This document shows positions 1-11,427 of a DNA stretch of 64,000 nt, piece after piece. The position numbers and the translations under genes are program-made. Below the pieces are notes generated by a model. That model was given only the letters and a program-made list of their open reading frames with translations, did no database searches and was not told where the DNA came from. This DNA comes from Epiperipatus broadwayi (Eukaryota; Onychophora; Udeonychophora; Euonychophora; Peripatidae): the NCBI GenBank assembly GCA_028023455.1, contig JAQFVV010012669.1, positions 1,120,501-1,184,500 on the forward strand, given 5' to 3'. Numbering within the stretch: position 1 is the stretch's first letter; the number at the start of each line of letters is the position of its first letter.

Positions 1-1744
1 ATTAAAACTGAAAGTGCCATCTGAAACCATGTGATCTAGCAATTAACATTAGAATTTAAAATAATTCAGACAAGTTCTAGTGTTAGTTTCTAGATTACAT
101 GATTTATATTGTTCTCATTTAATTGGTTGTGAATTTAGTTACATTATAGCAGAAATATTTATTACATTATTATGTGAAAATTCTCATTTATATTTACATT
201 TCTAAATCCATAAAAATCTTTTATATATAAAACAAAAAAATTGAATTAATTTTATTATTTTTAATACATAGTATTGAATAGAAAAATTGGATTTCATTAC
301 CATATATAAAAAGAAGAGAGTATAGTATGATTACATCAGTTGTTTCTTCTTATTTTAATATTGCATTTAATCTAGCATTAAATATTAGTAGAAATATATT
401 AATAGAAAGAATGCTATTGATAAAATCAATATATGTAATGTTATATGTAAATATGGTTCAAATTATATTGGGCAATCAAAATATGCATTAAGAGAATTCA
501 TGAACATGTGCTGTTATATAAAAAATTACACTATTCAGAGGACAGGATTAATTCTGTGCTTGTAGGACATTTAATTATCTGTAATGGAAGGATTTTTTGG
601 AAAAAATGTATTTTGCATGTGGAAAATGATTTAAAGAAAAGAAAAATCAAGAAGCATATTTCATAAATATGATTGATCATCCATGTTGGAATATTAATAT
701 TTTATGTTTAATGAGATTTTGATTTGTAATTTTTAACTGTATATGCTACTGGAGATGATAATTATCCATAGGCTATACAGCTGTTATTTATGAAGATAAT
801 GATATATTGAAAATTGTTGAGTTCCAATATTTTGTTTATTATATATAATCATGTTGAATATCATATATATAAAGTGATTAAAAATTTTAAATTTTTGGAA
901 TAAAATTTTAATTAAGTAAGCCTTTTAGTATTTCAGTATGATCACCATATTTATGATTCAAATATAAACTTTATCATTTTTTGAATACAGTATACCATGC
1001 CTCAGTATTCAACTAATTTTATGTCTGAATTTTAATATGTAATCTCATTTTTAGGAGCTTACCAACTTTGCCCTTTTGGATTTAAGCCACAAATATGATA
1101 GTCTATATTGGAACTATGTTAGATTTATTTAATAAAAATGTTGCCATGTAAATTATATTAATGAATTATATATATATATATATATTGGAATGGTAACCAT
1201 GCACAGAACAGCTGACTGCTGCAGATAAGCAAAAATGAGAAGCAAATGATAGTTTCAGGGTAATCTGGTAAATAAATAATCAATTATATAGCTGTAAAAT
1301 TGAAGAATAGTATTTGGATTTGATATATATATAAATTACCACAACACAGGTATTAACAACCATTTGCTTCTACAACACACATTCCAAACTTTGCACATCG
1401 AGGAGCATGTTCTCAGAGATATGGGTTTTTTTCTTTCTGCGAGTGATGTGAGCATGGCACTATTATTGTATAATTATTAGCATGTGCTATATAAAACAAA
1501 ATGTATTATGACAGTATGCTAATTAAATATAATTAACTTGTATATTTTTAGAAAATGGAAAAGTATTATAAACTATACTTACTTTAGTATATGCATAAAA
1601 TAACAATTAGACAAATTAATAAATCAATAGAGTATTATTTGTAAATTCCCTCTTGAATACTTCTCCAGTGGGATATCAGAACAAAAGTTCAAATCTTATA
1701 TCTCTAACTGTTCATTATAACTTCTCACATATAATTATTATTTG
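1..1744. other. AT-rich presumed intron, no gene seen
   Basis: Very AT-rich sequence with a short TA run near 1170-1185. No coding match or RNA gene was recognised. One short open stretch after an AG at about 1056 was examined and rejected. It is presumed to be intron of WASHC5, because the gene must continue upstream of 11261. Confidence 0.5.
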
Positions 1745-2075
1745 TACCAAACTTTTCATGCAGTAGTCCCACCAAATGTGAGCCTTTATAACCAGAAAGA
1801 TTTGTGCATAAAATCCCTATCTCATGCCTACACGTGCAATATCCCCAAACTAGTTTCTAGGTTGTGGCTTTTATCACTGAGGAGAATTAGATTTGAGAGC
1901 ACTGCATCTAGATCTCAGGATCTAATACAACCCTCCAGCAGCCACCTTTTACCTATTTGGTTAACTATAAAGCTTGCACTTGGTGACACTATTGTATGGA
2001 GATTTTGGTATTCTTATTAACAATATATGTAAGCATATGAAATGATGACCATGCGATGTTTTGATGGTTTTATAA
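1745..2075. mobile_element. Palindromic repeat family P1, copy 1 (MITE-like)
   Basis: The ends (taccaaactttt... and ...gattttggta, 1745-2010) are inverted copies of each other over about 45 bp. The interior matches the other P1 copies at 22.1, 36.8 and 37.4 kb: gtgcataaaatc, a loop segment around atcactgagg, and ctccagcagcc. About 60 bp beyond the palindrome is a tail shared with other copies (gtaagcatatgaaatgatga... to gttttata). No coding capacity. It looks like a non-autonomous element, but the one-sided tail is not usual for a MITE. Confidence 0.7.
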
Positions 2076-4720
2076 ATTATTATTTGTTTCATTAAAATAT
2101 TTTCATTCATGAACAAAATATACTGTTCTACTTGACAAACTCAAATTTCAGTTTTTCATTTTATATTCTTTTATAGTTTATGTCTTTTATTCATCTTTAA
2201 TATTCAAAAAGTAAATTTCTTTCCTTTAGACTATGTTACCATTATGTCTTTAATCTTTCTTCTTGCTTTGAATATCCTCCCTTTTTTAATTATTATCACA
2301 AAAACATTGAATATAGTTACACTTAGTGTTAGTATTTTATTTTGCTTGAAACAAAAAAAAATTTTCTTGGCAATTTATCTGTGAGATTCTGTTTCTCTTC
2401 CTTCATATCAGCGTTTAATAGTTGACAGGGAAAACACTGAACAATGCTCTGAGGATAAGAGCTGATGTGCTAAATGCTTCAGTCTAGTGCTCCATGTTAA
2501 AAAAATATCTGAATATAATGAGTATTTTATAACTTTTAATAAATCAAAGTAATAAAAAAAATTGTCACTTCTTGTATAATTTTTAACTTAATAGTGTAAT
2601 GTTTTTACATTTTAGGTTTGATTTAGGCCTTCTTTCACGCACTAGAAAGTGCAAGTTAATCAAGCTATGAAAGAGAAAATATATTCAGATCATTTACGAG
2701 TCTGGGTATCTCAAGAATATAGCCATATTTCCTGATTAATTGATCTCCTATGTATTATGTACACTGCCGGCGGAATCAGGTTTTTATTTATTTAGAACAG
2801 GGTGCCAGAATTCTTCACAAAAATTCACTGATCTGTCACATCGCATCATCATTTACAAAGCAAATTATTAAAAAAATTAGGAATTACATTTCTTGTCATT
2901 TTAAAGCTTTTATATGAATCTTTCCTGGGGCTTATCTATAAAACAAGCATATTGACAAAGGTAATTTATACATTTAAAACTTACTAATAAAATAAATAAC
3001 TAAAATTAAGAACATATAAATGAAAGTTATATTAAAGGTAAATATTTTATTATAACAAATTAAAATATTTAAACGATAAATTATTAAATAAAATTGGAAA
3101 GCACATATATGCAAGTAATTAAAACAGTTCATTTTACATTTAGATTTCTTCTAGAAAGTTTCTTGAATAATAAAAATAGTGAATGTCTATATTGGTATTT
3201 GAAACTTCATATCTAAAGTTAATGTCTCTATCAGTATTATAAGCTTATAGTTAACATTAGTTTGCAAACATTTTTAGTCACAAATTAGAGTATGAATAAT
3301 CTTACTGGTAAGCTTAGCAAGTTAGGTAGATTGTTGATTATACCATGCATGGTTTTTCTTGGGATAGAATGAGCTCGTGACCATTAGGTTTGTTTTTTAT
3401 TCCTGATCCACTTTAAGGCTAGTCTCAAAGGCATTTTTGGAATGCTCTTTTTGTTATGAAAGAAGTTGTCCAAAAAAGCTCTAGTTCCACTCCCCGTATG
3501 ACAATTTATTTCAGCATAGAGTAGTTCAGGCTACATTCTGCATCCCGAACCTACAGAAAGTGCCAGCACAAGATAAGGCTATGATTGTCGTTACTTTCTT
3601 CCTTTTGTACTCACAATCAGTTTTTAGAATTCTCTGTACATATATTATTTTTTGTTTTTTTTTATCAGAATACAAGATAATAATCTTGTACATTATTTCT
3701 TATTTTCAGCTACAAAGTCTCTTTTTAACAAAATATTTCCACCATTATTAATTAGCTTTTAAAAATTTTTCTCTGATTATAATCCTTTGCATATGGAATT
3801 TCCTTTTATCTGGATAATTATTTTTAATTAAATAGTTAATTCGAAACAAAACATTAACTTTCATTGTAAATTTTAAAAAAAAAAATTATACTAATTAAAA
3901 AAAAAGATTAAATTGCGTCTTTTAAAAGATTTTTAAATAAGCTTTCTTTTAAATATTACCAAATGCCAATATATTTGAACCATATATATATAAAAACCGA
4001 AATCTTTTTTTTCTTCCACTTTTTCAAACAAAAGCAAGAGAGAGAGCCATTTATCTCCCTTTGCATATTATTGACTTCATTTACATATGAAAAATGTTGC
4101 TTTATTTATAAATTTTGGGTTAAATCTCAGCGAATTTAAAAAGTTATATGTTTTCTAACCAAGGGAAAATTAATGAAATGAATATATCAGTGCATATTTA
4201 CTAAATAAATAAAATCTTTATTCTCACAATTATTTTCTGCATGTGGATATTTCATTCCTCATTTATTTATTTTCATTTTATATGTATGTAAGTAAGCACA
4301 CATGTTATTTTCCAAAATATAATCACAATGTAACATTAGCATTGCTATGATCACAAGAAGTTTTTTGACATTGTTTTTATTAATGCACTGCTCATTATTA
4401 TAAAATTTGCTTGGTAAATATAAAATTAATCTGTTTACATTTGAATATATAAAGTTAATAAAACTTTCAAGTGATATTAATTAAGATGAGGCCTCATTCA
4501 ATATGGTAAATAATTTGATTTTGCAAGGCAATTTAAGAGTTAATTGCTATTTATGTAATGCCTTTAATAGTTGAGAAAAAAGAAGAAGAAAATCTGACTG
4601 ACTGTTGAGATAAAACTGAGAAATGATTCTTGAGCTCATTAGCAATTATGAGGGGAATTTTATAATAAAAAATTTATTTATTTATCTTTAAGTGTTATAA
4701 ATTTAATCTGGTAATTATCT
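2076..4720. other. AT-rich presumed intron, no gene seen
   Basis: Featureless AT-rich sequence with homopolymer runs. No splice-bounded exon of WASHC5 and no repeat copy of the other families was recognised. Short open stretches are explained by T-rich composition. Confidence 0.45.
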
Positions 4721-5076
4721 GAAATCCGGGCACGGCCGCTTGGAGCATTGTTTATATGTACAAAACAGTAATACAGCATCTATTTACTGATGGCACTGTT
4801 TCTATGCTAAAGTACATAAATATGCTGTTTACAAGGCCGCTCATAGATTTTACGGCCTGTAAACTGTTCAAACAGTAAGATGTTGAAGTGCACCCTACCC
4901 CAACATCTCTAGCATATTGAACATTATTAGCGACGAGTCTACAACACTCTTTCTAGACATTACTCTTGACTATTGTACAGTGTATGATATAAAGGTTTCT
5001 GTACTTGTACATGAAAAGTATATTGAATGGATTTTTTTTTTTTTTTTTTGCATCAATGTATTGTAATTGATGTGAG

Positions 5077-5614
5077 TTGGTAAAAATTGTAATGAATTGT
5101 CAAATGCCCCTCCTTTCATTGTCAGGGATCAGAATACACGAAATGAGTGTAAATCACGATTCGGCAAAGTTCACGATCAAGTCGTTCCGAGACTTTTTCG
5201 AGATCAAAACATCAGTTCAATGGCAGACGACCATTCGGCGTTGTAGTTTTGAAATTGACTTGCTACAGAAGCAGATGCGCTGGCCTTCCTTCAACCCCAA
5301 AAAAGAAAATATTTGACACAGCCAAAAAAACTGTCTTTTGTGGTGTTTAATGAAATTAAGGCATTGTCAAACATCTGGAATGGAATGTCCATCGCATCAA
5401 TGGCGATGAAGGAGTTCCATTCGCTCATGGGACGGGTTTTGAGGGCTGGCTGGGAATCGCTTTTTCCCAAGCAGTATGGCTAATTGATTCTTAAAGATGG
5501 AATGAGCTTACAGTGAAGTGTATTACAGCTGACTTGGAAATGGGTCAAAACGCCATAAGGAATATGACCACAGGTCTTAGAGAGGTCTGTCGAGAAAGCC
5601 TTGTTTCTCGATAA
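5077..5614 (+). pseudogene. Decayed coding remnant of unknown identity
   Basis: A stretch of clearly higher complexity and GC than its surroundings reads as protein in three successive frames. The first ends ...EIDLLQKQMRWPSFNPKKEN before a stop at 5314-5316. The next reads IFDTAKKTVFCG, and then VFNEIKALSNIWNGM through MAMKEFHSLMGRVLRAGWES to a stop near 5480. A last piece, MGQNAIRNMTTGLREVCRES, ends at TAA 5612-5614. The smooth hand-over between frames suggests one former gene broken by small indels, with its C-terminus at about 5614. I do not recognise the family. A fragment of a transposon or old viral gene is possible, but nothing visible proves either. Confidence 0.45.
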
Positions 5615-7520
5615 ACAAAACAAACAAAAAAAAGTTTCTTCAAAAACAATCCAAAAAGACTTGGTTATAAAAAAAAAAACAAAAAAAAGTTGCTTCTTTA
5701 AAAAAAAAAAAAAAGACTGGACAAAAAGAAATAGTTTTTTTTTTTAAAAAAAAAAAAAAAGACAATATTTTTAAAAGCCAAAAAAAACCCATTTTTTGAT
5801 TTTTAAGAAAAATATACATCAAACCGGTTACAAAAAAAAAAACAATAACAAACAACCAACCAAAAAAAAGTAAAAAAATCAAACAAATCCAAAAATTAAA
5901 AACATAAATCAAAAAAATTTGAAAAACAGCCTGGAAACGTTATATCTATTCGTTTTTCACTAGCAACAGCGCCATCGGATGGTGTGGCTCAATAGATACT
6001 GTATTACCTACAAAACACATAAAAATGTCGTTTCTACGCCGGCCTTACGGGCTAATACAACATTTAATATTATATTTACCCATTTATGGCAGGCCGCTTT
6101 ACATGACAGTGCACAAAAATATTGCGGCCCGTTTTGTGCTTCGAAACTATTTATGCGTATTTGTTCTATTCATAGCTGATTACCGTATCGCTTGAGGGTG
6201 TTTGAATTTCAAGTCTGTACAACTTTTCAAATCTCCGTAACAGAGTAATGTCATTTCTATTTAAATAATGTTGTTAATTACTAATAATTGTCATATGGTC
6301 CCCACCCTTCCCTAAAAAAATGTTAATATGTAAAAATTGGGCAAAGTGTATGTTCGAACACGCTTCGACAAGGCTTACGTGCTAAGTCACGTTTCGGCAT
6401 GGAAATTATACGAGACCACTAAAAGGTCTGAGAAGAACATTCAATTTTTAAACTTTTCTTCACAATTGCTGAGTACAGAAAGTGTGTGAGATTGTGTCTT
6501 TTTTTGAGGCACATAATGTCTACTTTTTATTACAGCACTAAAATAATAAATAATTTTAAAAAGTCCAAAGTTTGTTTTTCCTTTTTTTTTAATTTCATTA
6601 GAAATTGACAAGTATTTGGATTTTATTTTTTGCAGCAGAATTAAAATAAAGGACTATTTTGTAGACTTTTTGTTAAGAATAACAAAGTACAAAATCCCCC
6701 CCCCCCCCCAAAGCAGTTTATTGTAGAAGGCCAAAAAAAAAAAAGGTAATTCAAACGAAATATAAATCAAAATAAAAAGTGACAAAAAGTTGTTGAAAAA
6801 AAAAAAAAAGTAAATTATTGACTTTGTGTTACAATTCTTTTTCCGAGTGTGGGGGTGGGTGTTTTAAAACAATTTTTTTTATTCTCCAAAAAAACACAAA
6901 AGTTACTTTTTATTTAATAAGAAGAAAAACAATTTGGTCAAGGCTAAAAAAAAAAAAGGTTGAAAAAATTTGAAATAATACCCAAATAATTGCATTATAT
7001 TTTTTCATCAGAGTTAAAACATTGTTGACTTTTTGTTAAGAATAACGGTACGAAATCTCCCCCCCCCCCCCAAAAAAAAAGCTGTTTCTTGTAGAAGCAA
7101 AAAAAAAGGCTAATTCAAACGTAATAGAAATCAAAGTAAAAAGTGAAAGCTAGGTTAAATAATTTTAGGAATCATTAGAACAACATAAAACCTTGGAAAA
7201 TAATTTTATATCAAACCAAATAATTCTAAAAAGAATAAAGACCCTAGAAACACAAATTTCTTGTTAGAATAAACAGAGAAATCATTTGGACATCAAAGCT
7301 CATAGAAATATGGAAAAAAATGTTAACAAAAACAGTTTTAAGAAGTTCATAGTTGCATCAGATATTAGAAATGTGAAAAGTTTCTGTAACTGTAAACCAG
7401 TCAGAGAAGACAGAAAATGGCCTAGGGATTATTATAGATACAAAAGTTAATCATAAAACTAAGGGAAAAAAAATCCCAGTGTTAAATTGTTCATAGGGTA
7501 AAAAAATACAACATCGTGGT
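5615..7520. repeat. A-rich and C-run low-complexity region with an internal duplication
   Basis: Dominated by A-tracts (5630-5930, 6720-7110) and two long C-runs (about 6698-6710 and 7059-7072). Around the C-runs, about 150 bp is duplicated: the blocks near 6625-6790 and 6998-7150 share gactttttgttaagaataac, the C-run, ttgtagaag and aattcaaacg. Between, 5979-6420 is a less AT-rich patch (tacgccggccttacgggc, cacgcttcgacaagg) without a recognisable gene. It may belong to the same remnant as the coding fragment just upstream. Confidence 0.5.
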
Positions 7521-8239
7521 GTCAACCCAGAAGTTGCCGAATGCGGCTAAACAGTGCAGATAGGAAAATCATTTTAAATTTTAATTTGATTTCAAATTTT
7601 AGAATTGAACATTACAGATTATGACTTAAGCTATCTCCCTGCACAAAAATCAGGTTTCTCCGATGATCAGAACAGAAGTTATTAGCCCATTTTCAGTGGA
7701 TTGGGGGCCTCAAAAATTAAAAAAAAATTTTTTTTTCAAATCAACACAGAATTACAACAAAGTGCTTCATGAGCAAAAAGTAATAATTCAAAGACAAAAT
7801 TAGTATAAATGATGTTTTAGACCTAAACAGAGACATTGAAGCTGCAAATTATTTATCTTCTTTCAAGCAATAATTATTGAGAACATTACAAAGTTTAACA
7901 ACAAACTTTCAGATTATACAACTGAATCCCTGATCGCTAAGTAAGACCTAAAATTCAATCAAAGGAAGCAGAACCCAATTAGTATCAACAAATAAGAATT
8001 ACTGTGAACCCTGAAGGACTTTATAGTTGGTGGGTTGAACAGGTATTGTGAACATTTGCAGATACAGGAGGTTGCTAATTATTAAAAGCAGATTTTCAGC
8101 TCCATTGACCTGTATGCAAGATGATATGGACAAATGATTTGTTCTCATGGTGTGCATGTAAATCTAACTTGATTTCAAAACTACAATGAATCAAAGGTTG
8201 TATTGGTGGATGTGAGTTTGCATTCCCCTTTTTTTTCTC
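7521..8239. other. Non-coding, no feature seen
   Basis: Moderately AT-rich sequence without open frames of note or recognisable repeat copies. Confidence 0.4.
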
Positions 8240-9200
8240 AGGTGTGGTGATGATGGTCATGAGGGGCTTTGTTCATTTGTGGGGGCGGTCGGCAATCATT
8301 GACTAGCCTGGCAATACCTGCCGGGGCAGGTGAAAGTCACTATCTTCACTTAGATGTCGCCTTAAGAGGCTACCAACCCCCCCCCCCTGATGGATTATTT
8401 GTTAGGTTAATGTTGATTTGCGTTCACTATTATTTGGTTTCAAGAATTAACCTCAGACTTAGAGCATTTATAAGGCGGTTGGTCTGCTTTGGGCCACTAT
8501 CAATTTTTGTAATATTGATGCAGTTTTGATGTAATATTTTGTGGGCATGGGTCTGCACTCTTCATTTCTTCCTCAGGGGTGGCTGGGGGCAGTCGCTAGG
8601 GGTCTGGTCTATGGTACAGGTTGTTACCTGAAAGCCTGCTGGGAGGGTACCTGGTCAAAGTTTTTTCTTCATTTTCCTTTCTGATGGGCTGCTGCGCCTC
8701 TTTGATGGATTGGTTTTGGGCATTGCAGATCTGTGCTCATTATTTATGTCTTCCTAAGTTGGCTTTCCAAGTTTGTGCAGGTAGACCAAATTTGGTCCCT
8801 GCACATTTGGACTGTTAAACTGGGTGACAGAGGTATCCAGAATGATCTTTGCATGGCTTGGAAGTGGGTTGAGGGTTTGTGGTCTTGTGGACTTGGGCCT
8901 TGGATCTCGTTGCCTGTTGTGGTGATTGGCGCAATGCTGGACTTCATCCACCTATTCAGATGAAGATTGAATCTTCTCTTCAGGGCCCTGGGGGTGGGAT
9001 CATTGGGCTATGGATAACTTCTCGGCAGTTGAGCCATGTAGACCCATGTGTAGATACGTATTGGGCAAGATTATAGTACCCCTTTTGTGGACATAATTGT
9101 TGTCTGGAGTGTATCCTTTTGTAAACAAGATTAATAATTGCAAGATTAATAATTGTTTGATTTTTTGTACATTGAATGCTTTGCAATCACATTGGGTAAT
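8240..9200. other. Less AT-rich block, origin unknown
   Basis: Base composition changes sharply here to G/T-rich and close to balanced. Short open frames occur on both strands (for example 8269-8529 +, 8733-8963 +, 8744-8947 -), but none continues into another or shows a known motif. The block looks like inserted or transposon-derived DNA rather than local intron. Clear terminal repeats were not found. Confidence 0.4.
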
Positions 9201-11260
9201 TAGACCCGGAAGACTTTTATGTAATCTTTAACAGTAAAGGTTGTTTTGAAAGATATTTTTGCTATTTTTCCAAAACCTATAAAAATATCTCCACATTGAT
9301 TTTCAAACCTGTTTTAGTTATGTAAAGGATATAATATCTTACTAGTGGTCTGAATTTGGGCACATAGATGTATTGTTTTACTCTGTGTATATAATATTTT
9401 ACATAAAGATCATATTAGATAGATGGGAGAACTTTACAATTATGGATGAAATTTATTTAAAATGCTTATTGTAAATAAATATCCTATTGTAAATACTTTG
9501 TTACATGCTATAAATAAATAATTTTTTTGCTCTTAATTAAATACATTTCTGTTTCTTTCATTGCCATTATGACATTATTGCATTATCACATTTGTTACTC
9601 AGAAAATCTATTTTAATAAAGTTTCATTATTTATTATTTTATAAGAGTTCACTTTAATGGTCACATAGAATTTATTTATCTGCTTTACTTATTGTTCATT
9701 TTACCTGCATATTAGAATTTTATTTATTTACAAGTTTATTCATTCATTTTGCTTATTGTCATTTTACCTGCATTATCAGAAGACAAATACTATGTTGTTT
9801 GTTTTATTTCAAATGCATTATGTAATGTAGTTGATAACATAAAATATATCCTTACTACCTAGTGCATTATTCTATGTTATTGCATATTAAAAGTTACATC
9901 AGAAGATATGAAACTTATGTGTTTTATAGTTAGTAGAAATGAAAGTTATACTTGAAGAACTTTAAAATATTTACAAATATTTCTATTTGCTAGCCATATA
10001 TTATTTAAGTATTTGAATACTCTATTATTGTGTGGTTTCATTTCTGCTTCCTTAAAAATATTAATGTTATGGATAAAAAAAAAACTAAAAGAAGAATATA
10101 AAATATTTAAGGTATAGCTTGATAGTCAGTTATGACATTTTAAGAATTTGAAATATATTATGAATAGCATTTTTCTTGTTCCAAATGCATTTTGAATTTG
10201 AACCCTGAGATAAAGACGTTTTAGAACTTAAAAGTGAGATTTGAAAATTGTAAAAGAACATATATTTTAAACAAAGTAAAAATAAAATCTGAGATAAGAT
10301 TTAATTTAATATAATAACCTTGTATATTAATAATTATAATTAATTATTATGTTGTCTATAAGAGGATTCATACTCGGTGGAAAATCCATAGGTATTATGG
10401 TGCCTGTGTGGCCTAACTTTTTATTGTGTGGTCCAGCCCTTTTGAGTGATCATGTTCTGCAACTGTTTGGTGGGTTACAATATATAATATATAAAGATTT
10501 TTCAAGGTAAAAAATTGTTGGTGTATATTTGAGATTTAACCACATATACAGTTATCTATTGGTAATCTTTTACCTAAATAATTGCTAATATTAAACAAGC
10601 ACATGTATATGTAAATAAATCCAAAATATATGGTAGGACATGTATATACTTCTAGTGCATGTTGCAGATGTTTATCTTTTGTAATTATATAAAGAAAAAA
10701 AAATTGAAAATAATAGAAAAAGGAAATATATATTTATTGAAATACGTTAAATTCACTCATATTTCTTTATTAAGAAAATTCATTTTTTATGTTTTTAGAA
10801 TGTTACTGTATTCTGTTTTGTTTTATTTTTTGAAGGGTGTGAATCGATTTAATTTTATTTTAAAAAACTTAAAAGCATTTTATTGTATAGCAAATATATA
10901 TAAAAAAATAAAATAGTGTTTTATTGATAGTAAAATGGAATTTAATTATAAATACAGTAATATTAATAAATTCCTTTTTCGTTTTTAATTTTTTCCACCA
11001 AAAGCAAAATTTTATATATGTGTATCTAAATAATGTTTTTTTTTTTAATATTTGTTAATTATCATTATTATAATTGTTTTTGTCATTGCAAGACATATAA
11101 AGGAAACAGTAGGTATGATAAACATCTATCAGCAATATTCATGTGTGATGTTTTATGTTGGTCTTTAATTAGGTAACTAATATATATATGTACATATGAT
11201 TTAAACTAGAAATAAATGTTCGTTTTACCTGAAATGTATTTTCTCTTTTATTTTCAAAAG
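9201..11260. other. AT-rich intron before WASHC5 exon a
   Basis: AT-rich sequence with many short T and A runs. No upstream WASHC5 exon was recognised, so the intron preceding exon a is probably longer than 11 kb and begins outside the window. It ends in the acceptor ttctcttttattttcaaaag. Confidence 0.5.
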
Positions 11261-11427
11261 GTTCAAGAATTTCATCAGTTAGAGAACAATTTGCAAGTGA
11301 AACAGTTTCTTGCTGATACACGAACATTTCTTCATCAGATGATCAGAACAATTAACATTAAGGAAGAAGTTCTTATAACTATTCAAATAGTAGCTGATCT
11401 GTCATATGCATGGGAGATAATTGATAG
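11261..11427 (+). CDS. WASHC5: WASHC5 exon a (about residues 439-494)
   Basis: The acceptor ttttcaaaag precedes a GTT CAA GAA start in phase 0; the donor is AG|gtacta, leaving two bases (AG) of a split serine codon completed by the next exon. The translation begins [20 protein letters not shown] and continues through [16 protein letters not shown] to YAWEIID, a strongly conserved strumpellin segment. The asparagine of RTIN lies at or next to the position of human N471, one of the residues reported mutated in spastic paraplegia SPG8 (from memory; my count is off by one). No preceding exon was recognised in the 11.2 kb upstream. Confidence 0.96.

Noticed and set aside
1056-1135. Open stretch after a T-rich AG, reading ELTNFALLDLSHKYDSLYWN, as a possible exon
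   Set aside because: Ends in a stop after about 25 codons with no donor, and does not match the strumpellin segment expected before exon a.
2620-2670. Acceptor-like sequence followed by a short open stretch near tttgatttaggcc
   Set aside because: Hits a stop within about ten codons and matches nothing.
5640-5912. 90-codon minus-strand frame rich in phenylalanine
   Set aside because: Purely the translation of A-tracts; no sequence complexity.
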